Shown here piece after piece: positions 37,733 through 51,505 of a DNA stretch of 64,000 nt. The notes beneath the pieces are model-generated. The model made no database searches. It was not told where the DNA came from and saw only the letters and a list, made by a program, of their open reading frames with translations. The DNA is from Chaunax sp. Z400. Its lineage: Eukaryota; Chordata; Actinopteri; Lophiiformes; Chaunacidae. Each line of letters begins with the position of its first letter. Position 1 is the stretch's first letter. A program made the translations under genes and the position numbers. The stretch covers positions 6,492,594 to 6,556,593 of the forward strand of contig CM075184.1 in assembly GCA_037577475.1 (NCBI GenBank), written 5' to 3'.

Positions 37733-38515
37733 CACCGTATCTCGGTAACGGATAGCTGTCAGTGTACCGTGGATGTGGACAAGTTCTGACCGCCATCCAT
37801 TAGCAATGGCTCCCAACATCATGACACCACCACCAAAACGGTCCACTTCCTGGATGTGTGCTGCAGGATAGCCTTCCCTGCGGCGATGTGTGGAAGAAAT
37901 CTGTGTATGAATTAGAACATTTCTGCATGTCTGCACAGGAGTTCAGAAGAGGGGCGATTCTCTTTGCCTGGAATGTGGGGTTATCAAGAGATGAGGGCAA
38001 TTCTCTGTGCCTAAGGTGGTCCGGTGGTCAGATCAGAGGATAGTTGTTGGCTTTATTGTTTTGTGGAAGGCTTTAGATCTGTAATGAAGTGAGCATTTGA
38101 GACATTGTCTTGTGGGTCCCTGAGTGTATATATGCGTAGAGAATCTGAGAGTTGGGAGAGAACACTCTCCCCGGGTCTTCTCTCCATGCTGCATGTGTTA
38201 AAGGGATCTGATTCATCACATCGAGTCTGTAATTCCTCAGAGAATTAGCAACTCTCAAAATTCAACAAGGAAGAATTTCCCTTAGAGATGATACACACGC
38301 CTACGACCATCAGCTCTGTGCAACTTAAATCTGGACTGGACCATCGTTTACTCTGAAATGCACCAATGACTGTTACGGTTATGTTATGACTAAATGATGG
38401 TTATTGATGATTTAACATGTTTTGGTTGTGGGTAAGTCATTTCTATGTATCACATGTTTGTTTGTTTCAGTAGATTAGGGCTAGTGAAAGGAAAATATTG
38501 GGTTTTTAAAATTAT
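37733..38515 (-). pseudogene. Tc1-like transposase fragment with about 0.4 kb insert
   Basis: The minus-strand frame at 37709-37936 contains YPAAHIQEVDRFGGGVMMLG, then 'AIANGWRSELVHIHGTLTAIRYRD'. This is the same central Tc1-like block as at 20640, with W changed to L in the VM.WG motif. The match to that copy stops at 37886 within 'ccctgcggcgatg' and resumes at about 38287 (gatacacacgcctacgacca). About 400 bp in between (37889-38286) has no counterpart in the other copy. Both copies end with the shared tttctatgtatcacatgttt segment (38433-38515). Confidence 0.78.
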
Positions 38516-40216
38516 GCATTTCTACTGTTGCTCAGTACATACAAAGCACCTGTCAGATCTATGTAGGACATATTTAGGTGTAAGATGTATCCATTATCTG
38601 AGGAGAGTGATTTTTAATCCTTAACCTCATCCATTAAACTATCAATGGTGATGTCACTGATCAAACATAGGTTTCAAATTTATCAATGGGATTAAATGGT
38701 TTGATTCAAATAAACCCTAAACATTAATGGCAGTTTCACTTTTGTATTCCTGTAAATGGACCTCCTGAAGAGGAAGTTGAACCGGACGAAAGCCTCATTC
38801 TCCACTGTGTTTGATCTGCCGGCTGCTTGAATGTTATATGAGGCCACCAGCATTAATAAAACCATTTGCAGAGGAACTAAAGGACTTGCCAAAGAGGGCA
38901 GTGGGATAAGGAATGCTGCAGCTCATCTCTGTGTGTGGGTGGAGAGTTGATACACCCACATTGGAGGCATGGAGAGAGGGTTTAAGGACAAAGTCCACAT
39001 CCTCCATGTGACCCAGTGAATCTCACTTTTTATGATGGTTTGAAGTTTCACTTACAAAAATGGGAAATATCTGCAGAAACAGCAGTAGTTCAGTGTTGAG
39101 AGTCTTAAAATAGGCTACCTGTAAAATATAGGATACATGGCATGAAAGGTTTTATATTTGCAATTTACAAAAAGACTTTCTGGCCTCGATTATGATGACA
39201 AACAGTTGAATTGTAGGTGGTGAGTGAGTGAGTGGTGAGGAACAAGGACCAGATGTTTTCAGTAATTATTGACTTAAAGATGTCATTTATTATCTTGTGA
39301 ATCCTCACTGCATTCAGTTAAACTGACAAAAGTGTTGAGATCAAACTACCACTGATTCAGTTTTGTTCAGCAGAATTTGCTGACAGAATGGTTTAATAAG
39401 TAACCTTTAAAGGATAAACAATAGTGTTGAGAGTAAATTCATATGAGCAGTATTGTGGCTGCATTAAGTAGTCTTATTGTATGTCTTTATCTTAGAATAG
39501 TAAACATTTATAGATATGTAATGACATCTTTTGTTAAGTACTAGATGTGTTAACATGTTTCTATATGTCCACATGTCCTTTTGAGATTGTCCTTGAAGAT
39601 GTCTCAACATAATCCCACTCACAATGAAGAAGAAACCGATGGGATGCCCAGTAGCTCACCTGCTGAAGCAGATACCAAGTGTCCTTACTGGGTTCACTTC
39701 AACAAGCCCTTTGCTGTATGCCATCCCCTCTCTGTCTCTGTTTCTCTCTTAGCCCTGTTCAAACCTCGATCCAATCACAAAACGGGTTCAAAGCCCAGCT
39801 GTTCACATCTGGCATTATAATGCTTCCCCACATGTCTCTAACAACCACTTCTGATTGGATCTCCCTTCTCTATATGCAAATTAACATGTACATCACAAGG
39901 ACAAACAGGCACAATGTTTCAAACACAAATGACGAACAAATTGTTTGACAAATTTACATGAGCACTTGTTTACATGAGCACTAGATCAGTAGTGAAATCA
40001 GTGAAATTAACCAGTGTGTTCACAAACATCTGCTGCTTGCATTGGTAGGTATGAGAGCCCAAACATGTCATTTACATTACAGTTTACCAAGTGGAAATCA
40101 GATCAAATCTGCAGTGGCGTAGTCCTCAACGTGACACACACCTCTGGTCCACCTCTCCTGATCCTCTCATCAGCTGTTTATGGTGGGAACGTCTGCACCT
40201 CCTCAATATAGCAGCA
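38516..40216. other. No gene seen
   Basis: Frames at 39581-39820 and 39679-39948 (79 and 89 codons, plus) overlap each other and have no recognisable domain. Confidence 0.5.
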
Positions 40217-40475
40217 GTCGCTAAAGTAACTTCGCTGTTTGAGTGTGGCGGCCATTGATTTGTGCTGTGCAGGATATTTCGTACGTACCAGGCATTGACC
40301 AATAAGTGGTCTGTAACGTTTCATGTGACCTTTTAGTACCTGCTTGTCTCGCTTGGAGTCGCAGCAGAGGTGGTACTCAAAAAGTAGTACTAGGTACTTT
40401 TACCTATGGAAACCCAAAAAAGGTGAGGCGAGGCAAGTCGAGTCGAGCTGGTACTACACAGTGGAAATGGGTTGA
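40217..40475. mobile_element. MITE-like repeat, tagtacc type
   Basis: Contains 'ctcgcttggagtcgcagcag', aggtggtactcaaaaagtag, 'tactaggtacttttacctat', 'aaggtgaggcgaggcaagtc' and ends gctggtactacacagtggaa. I recognise the 'agtacc..ggtactttt' and 'cagtggaaa' ending as a common fish non-autonomous element. The left end is not clear. Confidence 0.5.
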
Positions 40476-41290
40476 TCAGTCCTCTATCCATCTTCACATC
40501 TGTACTTAGATCTGTCCACTTAGGACTTATGTTTATATCAGTTTTCTCCCATTTCCAAAAGAGAAATTGGTAGTCTAGCTAAAAAAAAATACACCTTCCC
40601 ACAAGTCCAAAGCTGTCTTCTTTACATGTTGTTGCATCATAGTGGAGTTGACAAGTCAGTCTGGGATATATTGCTAATATATTTTCTGTTCTGACACAAG
40701 AACATTTGAGAAATGAGTCAGCAGGGACTTCAATCAGTTTCCAAAAGCTTTAGTCCATCTTAAATATAGCCAGGCTTTTCCACCTCCTCCTCATTAATGT
40801 TTAATTTATCAGTGACTTCTACAGTAGTTCTCATGCAGTTTCTGCACCAAGAGATACACCCCCCACACACACCCCACACACCCTCTAACCAAACATCCTG
40901 CCCTGGAGCAGTTCACCATTGTTCAATAAGGGCAGTCCTGCCTTCATGAGAACATGTAGAAGATGTAAACTGACCTAAAGGTGACATCAACAAACATGTT
41001 TGAGGTGTTTCTATTGTTGATTAAATGAACTAGGTTCTACCAGTGGCCATAAAATGGAATCTGCTAAACCATAGAACAGTTGTTGTTTGTTTTAAAATAA
41101 TACTTCCCTCTCTTACCTTAAATCACCATTGGCTCACTGATGCAACAGCAACGTATCTGGACTGTGTTGTTTGGATAAGAGCGACTTTTTTATTTAAAGC
41201 AGAAAACCATCGTTCTGTGTTTCCTCTGTTTGGACATGGTCAGGTGACATGCTCTACCAGATATTTGTGAATGAATGAGACCAAGTATTC

Positions 41291-41293
<3 letters not shown>
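40476..41293. other. No gene seen
   Basis: No recognisable frame. A CA/CCCCAC-rich patch lies at 40858-40885. Confidence 0.45.

Positions 41294-41378
<85 letters not shown>
41294..41378. repeat. (GT)n microsatellite
   Basis: About 40 GT repeats ending in cgcg. Confidence 0.99.
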
Positions 41379-41379
<1 letters not shown>

Positions 41380-43303
41380 TCAGGTCAGCCCATTCATACA
41401 TTCCTTCCTCCCACAGTAACCTGAGCCTGGGTGGGGCGGGTGAGGGGGCAGCACTGCAAAGAGAGAGAGAGAGAGCAGTCTTATTGACTTATGGAAAACA
41501 TAAGTTTCTCAGCACTTTCGTAAAAACCATCATCTCATTGTCATGTGTGACTCAACATAACATCATGCAATGATTTATGAATGAGAAAGAGGAAGTGTGA
41601 AGTGAGGTTGTTTGACACTGAAACACTGACTAGACATATATCATGTAATATAATATAGTATAATGATATAATATAATATAATATGATATAATATAATATA
41701 ATTTGCATCTGTGTCCATAAAAATGATTCAAGGGACCTCAACAAGTAACTTAAAGCTACATCAAATCCAGCAGATTTGAAATAGTAAAATGCATTATGAA
41801 TTAATATTGTTAGTAGTTGTAGTAGTAACAGTAGCACTAGGATTAAAAGTATTATTAGCAGTAGTAGTAGTAATGTAAGACATCAGGATATCAAGATAGT
41901 TGCTCAGAATACATTCAAACTATAGTATACATAATATTAATATTCTGTTACATTATATATTAATATTACATTAATATGCAGACAACTATACAACCCCATC
42001 TTCTTCTCATGTTGGAACTGCCAATGCTATAAATTAAAATAATTATAATTATCAAATTACTAGAGTGCTCTGATTTAAATAAACAAACATATTTATCTGC
42101 ATATGTATTGCTGTGTACAATCTTTTATGGAGTGTATTAACAAACTAACAATGTTTATGGGAACTGACCAGGTAACACTTTAAATGTATTATCAGGTGTA
42201 ACTAAATGAAAGTCAGGCGCACCAGTGCAACCAGTGTAAAAATTAGTTTGGAGCACAGCACATACTGCAGGTCCAGTCCCCTGCCAAGGTTCCTCTGCAG
42301 CTATTGTGCGCTAAAAGTGAAGCGACATCATACTCACATGATGCAACATGAACCTCTTAATTCTAGTTATTGATGGTGGTAACACCAACAGCAGTAGTTG
42401 TCATTTTTCTGTCTTAAATAGTTTTAGATTCAAGACATTTCAATCTAAATATCATGTTTGTCAATAAAGCAGGTATAAAGTCATTTTTGTTTAGTTCCAC
42501 TGTGAATAATCAGGATGAGAGCTGGAGTCCATGACGAGCACCTTTTCAACAGCAGCATGTCCAGATTCTGACTGGGCTCTTAAGGAAGAAGGGGGATGCA
42601 TTGGTCCTTCTCTTGTGATCCACTTTAGAGTAGAGACTGCTAGGGTGGCAGAGCAATAGAGACCGCCATGATGGAACACACACACACACAGATATAGCAC
42701 CAAGGCTCTAGTCTTTGGCTCCCCTCCCCTGTGTCTGGTTGCTGCCCTCTTCTGTCCTGTGACCTACAGGCATTTAACCTTTGACCTGCAGGGCCAATAT
42801 TAACTCTTGTGTGATTGTTCCAGGGCAGTCGACTTCCCCTGGCCCAGGGCCTGAGAACATTCCTGGGCTCTGTCGCTAGGAGAGCCTAGCTGTCACAGTG
42901 CTGACCTCCTCTATGGCCAGGGTTACCCTTGATCTTCTATACGCACACACACAGGAACCCGCATGTACAAAAGGACTCCAGCACACACACAGGACACCCC
43001 CACCCCCCACCCCACCCTCCTTGTGGGGGCTGCTGGTCTGTCTCAGAGCTTAAGGCCACCCAAACGAGCGCTAGACCAAATGCTGGAGGTTCACTCTGCT
43101 AACACACAACACAGGCTCAGTGGATGAATGGATGATCGGTAGTAACAGTTAGCAGTTTTAAAACCATTGTTTTACACTGAGTGTGTACATGACCACTAGT
43201 CTGAAGTCTTCACCTGCTTTTGGTCTTATTGACACTATGATATTTATATGAACATGAGAAAACTGGTCATGTGCACAAAGATTCAAAATTCCTTATTTCT
43301 ATC
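41379..43303. other. No gene; AT-rich short repeats
   Basis: A (TATAA)n-like stretch lies at about 41640-41700. Nothing else is recognisable. A 98-codon minus frame at 41541-41837 runs through this AT repeat. A C-rich patch lies at 42985-43020. Confidence 0.5.
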
Positions 43304-44389
43304 CCACCAGTGTCAGATGTTTGCCCACCAGTGTCAGATGTTTGTCTACCAGTGTCAGATGTTTGCCACCAGTGTCAGATGTTTGCCAACCAGTGTCAGA
43401 TGTTTGCCTACCAGTGTCAGATGTTTGTCCACCAGTGTCACATCTTTGCCTACCAGTGTCAGAGATGTTTGTCCACCAGTGTCAGATGTTTGTCCACCAG
43501 TGTCAGATGTCTGTCCACCAGTGTCAGATGTTTGCCTACCAGTGTCAGAGATGTTTGTCCACCAGTGTCAGATGTTTGTCCACCAGTGTCAGAGATGTTT
43601 GTCCACCAGTGTCAGAGATGTTTGTCTACCAGTGTCAGAGATGTTTGCCTACCAGTGTCAGATGTTTGCCCACCAGTGTCAGAGATGTTTGTCCACCAGT
43701 GTCAGATGTTTGTCCACCAGTGTCAGAGATGTTTGTCTACCAGTGTCAGAGATGTTTGCCTACCAGTGTCAGAGATGTTTGTCCACCAGTGTCAGATGTT
43801 TGTCTACCAGTGTCAGAGATGTTTGCCTACCAGTGTCAGATGTTTGCCTACCGGTGTCAGATGTTTGCCAACCAGTGTCAGATGTTTGCCAACCAGTGTC
43901 AGATGTTTGTCCACCAATGTCAGATGTTTGTCCACCAGTGTCAGATGTTTGTCCACCAGTGTCAGATGTTTGCCAACCAGTGTCAGATGTTTGTCTACCA
44001 GTGTCAGATGTTTTCCCACCAGTGTCAGATGTTTGCCTACCAGTGTCACATCTTTGCCCACCAGTGTCAGATGTTTGTCTACCAGTGTCAGATGTTTGCC
44101 AACCAGTGTCAGATGTTTGCCTACCAGTGTCAGATGTTTGCCCACCAGTGTCAGATGTTTGTCTACCAGTGTCAGATGTTTGTCTACCAGTGTCAGATGT
44201 TTGTCTACCAGTGTCAGATGTTTGTCTACCAGTGTAAGATGTTTGTCTACCAGTGTCAGATGTTTGCCTACCAGTGTCAGATGTTTGCCTACCAGTGTCA
44301 GATGTTTGTCTACCAGTGTCAGATGTTTGTCTACCAGTGTCACATGTTTGTCTACCAGTGTCACATGTTTGCCTACTCGTGTCACATGA
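43304..44389. repeat. Minisatellite, 21 bp unit, about 50 copies
   Basis: The unit is ccagtgtcagatgtttgt plus 'cta' or 'cca'. The variable positions give gtcta, gtcca, gccta, gccca and gccaa forms. About ten units between 43440 and 43830 have two extra bases ('cagagatg', 23 bp), and one near 43363 is 20 bp. Because 21 is a multiple of three, all phases stay open: plus-strand frames of 329, 372 and 360 codons (heptads like CQMFVYQ, VRCLSTS, SDVCLPV) and minus frames of 218 and 194 codons (DTGRQTS, TLVDKHL). The 'cacatctttgcc' variant occurs at about 43440 and 44047, and the last three units read 'cacatg'. I see no promoter, splice site or domain that would make any of the frames a gene. Confidence 0.97.
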
Positions 44390-44644
44390 CACTTCAACAG
44401 TAACTTTTTGACGTATCTTTCTCATTGACCAATACTCCGGTGGTTGGAAAAGTTTTACCTCAGGCAGCTGTCGTGGTAATTTATGCTGCTCTGAGCAGGT
44501 TATCTACTATATGTGGTTTACTCACCCTATCTACATCTACAGTATATTTATACAGGTAGACCTACACGCTAGCTGTCTCAGGGAGGAGATCTTTACTAAA
44601 GGCTCAATTTCTGAGATGCAGCCCATGTGTATAATTGAATTATC

Positions 44645-45245
44645 CAACAAACCCGTTTCCAAAAAAGTTGGGACGCTGTGTAAAATGTAAATGGACACAG
44701 AATCTGATGATTTGCAAAACATTGAAACCCCATATTTAATTGAAAATAGCACAAAGACAACATTTCAAATGTTGAAAATGAGATATTTCATTGTTTTTTT
44801 TTAAAACTATGTTCCCATTTTGAATTTGATGCAGCAACACATTTCAAAAAAGTTGAGACAGTGGCAACAAAAGACTGTAAAAGTTGTGAGATGCTAAAAG
44901 AAAACACCTGGTGGAGAGGAGAGAGATCATCCAGCTTGTTATCAGCACACAGTTCAAAGGTCAGCATCCGTGATGGTATGGGGGGGCATTAGTGCACATG
45001 GCATGGATAACCTGCACATTTGTGAAGGCACCATTAATGCTGAATGATATATTCAGGTTTTGGAGCAACAACGTCTTTTTCAGTGAAGGCCTTGATTATT
45101 TCAGCAAGACAATGTCAAACCACATTCTGCACATATTACAACAGCATGGCTTCGTAGTAAAAGAGTCCGGTGCTGAACTGGGCTGTCTTCAGTCCTGACT
45201 TGTCACCCATTGAAAATGTTTAGTGCATTATGAAACATGAAATAA
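44645..45245 (+). mobile_element. Tc1/mariner-type element C, truncated
   Basis: Left terminal repeat 'caacaaacccgtttccaaaa', then 'gttgggacgctgtgtaaaat'. The plus-strand transposase is readable in pieces: SVMVWGGISAHGMDNLHICE at about 44967-45026, 'GTINAE' at about 45030, QQDNVKPHS with the second catalytic Asp at about 45104, and PDLSPIENV with the third catalytic residue at about 45196-45224. In Tc1-type enzymes these form the DDE site. The N-terminal helix-turn-helix part is deleted between the terminal repeat and about 44900, and the right repeat is missing. Stops occur between the motifs. Confidence 0.82.
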
Positions 45246-45892
45246 AGTTTATGATGTTTCTGTAAAAAGTTCTCCTACTCTAGTTATCAAAAGCATTGAT
45301 CTGAAGCTTCATTAGGAGGCTGTTCTATTTTATATTATTGGTTTTCTAATAAATACAAATATAGCAACTTCTGATCAACCTAGAGGCCTGTTCCATAACA
45401 CAAGCTTATCAAATCAAATCAAATAAGCCAGGTTTATTCCGTTGTGTATGACTTGTTTTCACTTGATTCGGTTCTATAAAGCAAGTAAACATAGTTTAAG
45501 CTCACATTTAATTTTAATAATCTAAAACAAATTTCTGAATGTTGATTTAATTCCCTTCCATGTAAGACTCAGTATGAAACACATGTAGCCAAACATGTGA
45601 TTAGTGATACAGTGAGGGTGAACAGGGACAGAGACACCAGGAGAGAGACCAGGGAGGCAGTGGGATGCATTCAGAACTAAAAACACTTATACAAACACTT
45701 ATACAAACACTTATACAAACACTTTCCCAGTAGACCAGAGTTCATCTACAAAACGAGGTAACTCTCTGACGTCAATGTAAGAATCTGATGTCGGCTGTTA
45801 TTTCCCCGTTCAACCCATACAAGAAAAGGTGGATAGATTTTACATGGTGTATGCCACAATAAACCCGCACTGAACCTTCTCTGGGTGTAAAA
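45246..45892. other. No gene; 12 bp short tandem at 45681-45725
   Basis: The unit acaaacacttat is repeated about 3.5 times. Near 45382 the string aggcctgttccataacacaa resembles the end of a Harbinger-type MITE, but no matching right end was found. Confidence 0.5.
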
Positions 45893-46330
45893 GCCATATT
45901 TATGCTCCGTCTACATACGTAAAAGAATACATCTGTCTGCAAACGGTCTATCCATCAACATACCTACATACTTCTGTATGTCCTTTACGTCGACATCGAT
46001 ACAACGCAGGAGGGCAGTGAAGTGTTACAACAACCAATGTGACGGTCGGAGGAGGTTGTGATGATGTAGCTAGTAAATACAGAGCGGTGAAAGCAGAGGT
46101 AACGATGTACTCGGCGGTCTGTGAGGTCATTACATACATCAAGACTTGAGGATGGAGAGTTTTTTCACTTTTTCACTTGGCTTATTTCTTCTTTGTTGCG
46201 TCCGTACGCATTTGTGATGCGTTAATTGTAGCGACACTGCCCCCAACCATTTCCAGTGGTTTTGCACCGTCTTATCCGTAAGTTCTCCGAAAACGTGGCC
46301 AAATACGTATGAAATAAACTTTGACACACT
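45893..46330. repeat. Dispersed repeat, longer partner of 9650-9845
   Basis: Shares 'tttatgctccgtctacatac', 'gtctatcca' and gacggtcggaggaggttgtg with the copy at 9650, then extends through 'gcgtccgtacgcatttgtga' and 'gacactgcccccaaccattt' to about 46330. Probably a non-autonomous DNA transposon. No coding capacity. Confidence 0.55.
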
Positions 46331-46432
46331 GTTTCTCTGTAGCTAGTTGAGCTGCATCCTATTTGTAGTTTAGGACTGAGCAGCACCAAGGGAAGCCTGA
46401 CTTATTTGTGAATACTTGCACACATAGGATGC

Positions 46433-46472
46433 CTCTCTCTCTCTGTCTGTCCTGCCATCTGTCTCTCTCTCA

Positions 46473-46521
<49 letters not shown>

Positions 46522-46523
46522 AT
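46433..46523. repeat. (CT)n followed by (CA)n
   Basis: CT repeats with 'gtctgt' interruptions change directly into CA repeats at about 46496. Confidence 0.97.
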
Positions 46524-48472
<1,949 letters not shown>

Positions 48473-48477
48473 TCCAC

Positions 48478-48690
48478 ACAGTTATGTGAGGATGCTCTTC
48501 TTGGACTTCAGTTCTACATTTAACACCATCATCCATCTCAAACTCCTCAAACTGATACCTGGGTAACGTGTTTTGGGGGTGGATACCCCAGATCTGGATA
48601 CAATCTATGCAACGAGTCTAAGGAAGAAGTCTGCCTGCATCATCAGACACCACAGACCCTGGTTACTCACTGTTTGATTCTCTGGTGGTG
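48478..48690 (+). pseudogene. LINE reverse-transcriptase scrap (Rex1-like)
   Basis: The plus strand from 48481 reads YVRMLFLDFSSTFNTIIHLK, which matches the 'F.DFS.AFNTI' RT block that holds the first catalytic Asp of many fish LINEs such as Rex1. The match ends within about 90 bp. The following 'RKKSACIIR' at about 48620 may be a piece of the C-terminal region, joined after a deletion. The copy abuts the (GT)n array directly. Confidence 0.65.
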
Positions 48691-49379
48691 CTGCCGCTGC
48701 TCTTTCTGGTGCCTCTTTCACTTATTTGTTCTAGTTTCATAACATATGTCCGCCATGACATGTCCTTTGAGCAGCTCCTGCAGTCAAAGAGAGGTTCTGT
48801 TGATTCAAGTCGTCTACCGACAGTCGTCCAGACAGACATAGGCAGACCCAGCCATGGCTGTCAGAACTCACCATCTGTATGACTCTCACTGACTAACTAT
48901 GCATTCATATGCTGTCAGGATGATTGCATATGCTGCTCATCACCAGGGAGCTTCACTTAAAGTCAAACTGTGACAGTCATTACCTCTTCAGCATCAGATT
49001 AGCATGAACAGAGCCCCACAGTCAAGACATCAAGAATTAATATGCAACAATAAAGGTTGCTGGGAAACATTTCATTAGCACTTCTGTTATCAACATTCTG
49101 AAAGAGGTAGTTTTGCTCAGGTTGCAGCATAAAAATTACTGTTTAAAAATTAAAAAAATGTAATTTAAGTGTTTGCAGTCTTCACCCATGTCGTGCAAGT
49201 TCTAAAGCGACAAAAAAAAAAAAAAAAAGTAAAGATGAGGTCTGTTTTACACACACAGGAGGAACATAATCTTATTTATTTATCTTTTGAGTTTTCTTAT
49301 AGTGTGCTCTTTTTTTCCCTTGGTGCAATACTAAAGCAGTTTCTGTGTAGACTAAGGCAGAGTACCACATCACATACTA
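48691..49379. other. No gene seen; poly-A at 49210
   Basis: An A run of about 18 lies at 49210-49227. Nothing else is recognisable. Confidence 0.45.
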
Positions 49380-50965
49380 TACTGCTAAAAAGAAATAAAG
49401 GAACACTTAAATCACACATCAGATCTTGATGCACAAATTATTCAAGTTGAAAATCTTTACTGATGTACTTTGTGTAATTTGTTGAGAACAAAATGATGTA
49501 ACAATTAATGGAAACCATCAACCATTGAGGACTGGATTCAAAATCACACCAAAAATCAAAGTGAAAAATTTAAATCACAGGCTGATCTAACTTGTATGAA
49601 TTTTATCATCAACTCATAATGTGACTCAGGAGTGTGTTTGGCCCCTTCCTGCCTGTATGCACTCCTGACAATGTCTGGACATGATCCTGAGTCAGTGGAT
49701 GGGGTCCTGGGGGATCTCCTCCCAGACCTGGATCAGGGCATCAGTGAGCTCCTGGACAGTCTGTGGCGGTACTTGGCGGCATCGGATGCACCGATACATA
49801 ACGTCCCATAGGTGCTCAATTGGATTTAGGTCTGGGGAACGTGAGGCCAGTCAATGGCATCAATGCCTCGTCATCCACAGGAACTGTCTACACACTCTGG
49901 CCACGTGAGGCCGGGCAAAGTCCTGAACCAGGAGAAACCCGGGGCCCACTGCACTGGGAGGAACCCGGGGCCCACTGCACCAGGAGGAACCCGGGGCCCA
50001 CTGCACCAGCGTAAGGTCTGACAATCGCTCCGAGGATTTCATCCTGGTACCTAACAGCAGTCAGGGTACTGTTGGCTATGACATGGAGGTCTGTGTGACC
50101 CTCCAAGGATATGCCTCCCCAGACCATCACTGATCCACCACCAAACCAGTCCTGCTGGATGATGTTACAGGCAACATAATGTTCACCATGGCTTCTCCAG
50201 ACTCTTTCATGTCTGTCACATGTGCTCAGTGTGAACCCGATCTCATCTGTGAAGAGAACAGGGCACCAATGGTGGACCTGCCAATTCTGGTGTTCTCTGG
50301 TGAATACCAGTAGAGCTGCACGGTGCTGGGCTGGGAGCACAGGTCCCACTAGAGGAGGTCAGGTCCTCATACCACCCTCATGGAGTCTGTTTCTGACAGT
50401 TTGGTCTGGAACATGCACACCAGTAGCTGGAGGTCATTTTGTAGGGCTCTGGCTGTGCTCCTCCTGTTCCTCCTCACACAAAGGAGCAGATACCGGACCT
50501 GCTGCTGGGTTGATGCCCTTCTACGGCTCTGTCCAGCTCTCCTCATGTAACAGCTGGTCTCCTGATATCTCCTCCATGCTCTTCAGACTGTGCTGGGAGA
50601 CACAGCAAACCTTCTTGCAACAACATGTATGGATGTATCATCCTGGAGGATCTGGACTACCTGTGCAACCTGATTGGGCTGCAGGAACCGCCTCATGCTA
50701 CCAGTAGTGACAAGAACACTGACAAAACACAAAACTAGAAGAATCAGTCAGGAAGGATGAGGAGAGAACAACTGTCTGTGGCCACCACATGTAAAAACAT
50801 TCCCTTTTTGGGGGGTGTCTTGCTGTTGTCTCTCCATTACACCTGTTGTCACTTTCATTTGCACCAAAGCAGGTGAAACTGATTCTCAATCACTTGTGCT
50901 TCTTAAATGGACAGATTGATATCCCTGAAGTTTAACTGCTTTGGTGTCATACTGTTTTTGTATAA
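49380..50965 (-). mobile_element. Nearly complete Tc1-like element (about 1.6 kb), inactivated
   Basis: The left end carries a terminal repeat (tgctaaaaagaaataaagga). The right end matches the sub-terminal region, but the outermost terminal repeat is missing or unrecognisable. Minus-strand transposase in order: N-terminal 'MRRFLQPNQVAQVVQILQDD' from about 50697, 'VSPSTV' helix-turn-helix region near 50600, 'ALQNDLQLLVCMFQTKLSETDS' near 50430, LFTDE with the first catalytic Asp near 50250, DWFGGGSVMVWGGIS near 50130, LVQDFARPHVARV with the second Asp (Asn after it replaced by Phe) near 49910, and PDLNPIEHLWDV with the catalytic Glu at 49805-49840. Length is right for a Tc1 element. Frame is broken by indels, including a 26 bp triplication (49929-50006). 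The longest surviving frame is 153 codons (49888-50349). Confidence 0.9.
49929..50006. repeat. 26 bp tandem triplication inside the Tc1-like element
   Basis: The unit ggaggaacccggggcccact plus 'gcacca' occurs three times with a period of 26 bp (cccgggg at about 49938, 49964 and 49990). Two extra units add 52 bp, one base more than a multiple of three, so they shift the transposase frame between the SVMVWGG block and the QDFARPH block. Confidence 0.92.
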
Positions 50966-51399
50966 CGCTCTCCAAGTGCCCACACAGGGCTCTGTAAGAC
51001 ACATTATGATTGGTATAGATAGAGTCAATATCAAATCAATTTATCAGAAGACAAATGTGGTTGTTTGACTGTAAATAATAAATAGAACAATAAATAAGAA
51101 CATAAAACATGGATTCATCAATTTCATTTTATTGGACAGTAGTAACATGATGGATTAAAAAGCCTGTGGAAGGATTGTAATTATAAGTAATGACTTGTTG
51201 GAACATTACATATGATTAAAAGAAGTTACCTTAACATTTGGTCACACATAGATCACCTCCTGTTCTCCTAGGCCGGTGTTTTTCCCATTCAATCACCTCG
51301 TAGTTAGGACTGTTGTTGCTCGTGGGCCACCGTATTTGACATTTCAAGTTACTTCCTCTCATTTGACATGCATTTTGTGGCTCCTGATTTGTTGACCAC
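50966..51399. other. No gene seen
   Basis: AT-rich with nothing recognisable. Confidence 0.45.
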
Positions 51400-51505
51400 T
51401 GCAGACACCCTGAAACAGCTGGGGGTTCAGGATATTGCTCAAGAGCACCTTACTGATGGTAATGAGAGATGGACAAGTGCTGTTCTTTCATCCTCTGCTT
51501 CCTCT
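51400..51505 (-). mobile_element. SINE-like fragment
   Basis: The text tgggggttcaggatattgct followed by caagagcaccttactgatgg, then 'taatgagagatggacaagtg', resembles the reverse complement of a common fish SINE body ('gtgcccttgagcaaggcact..aacccc'). The tRNA-like head is not seen. The assignment is weak. Confidence 0.4.

Noticed and set aside
43304..44389. Gene for a repetitive protein
   Set aside because: Five frames are equally open because the unit is 21 bp. No start context, splice signal, signal peptide or non-repeat domain supports one of them.
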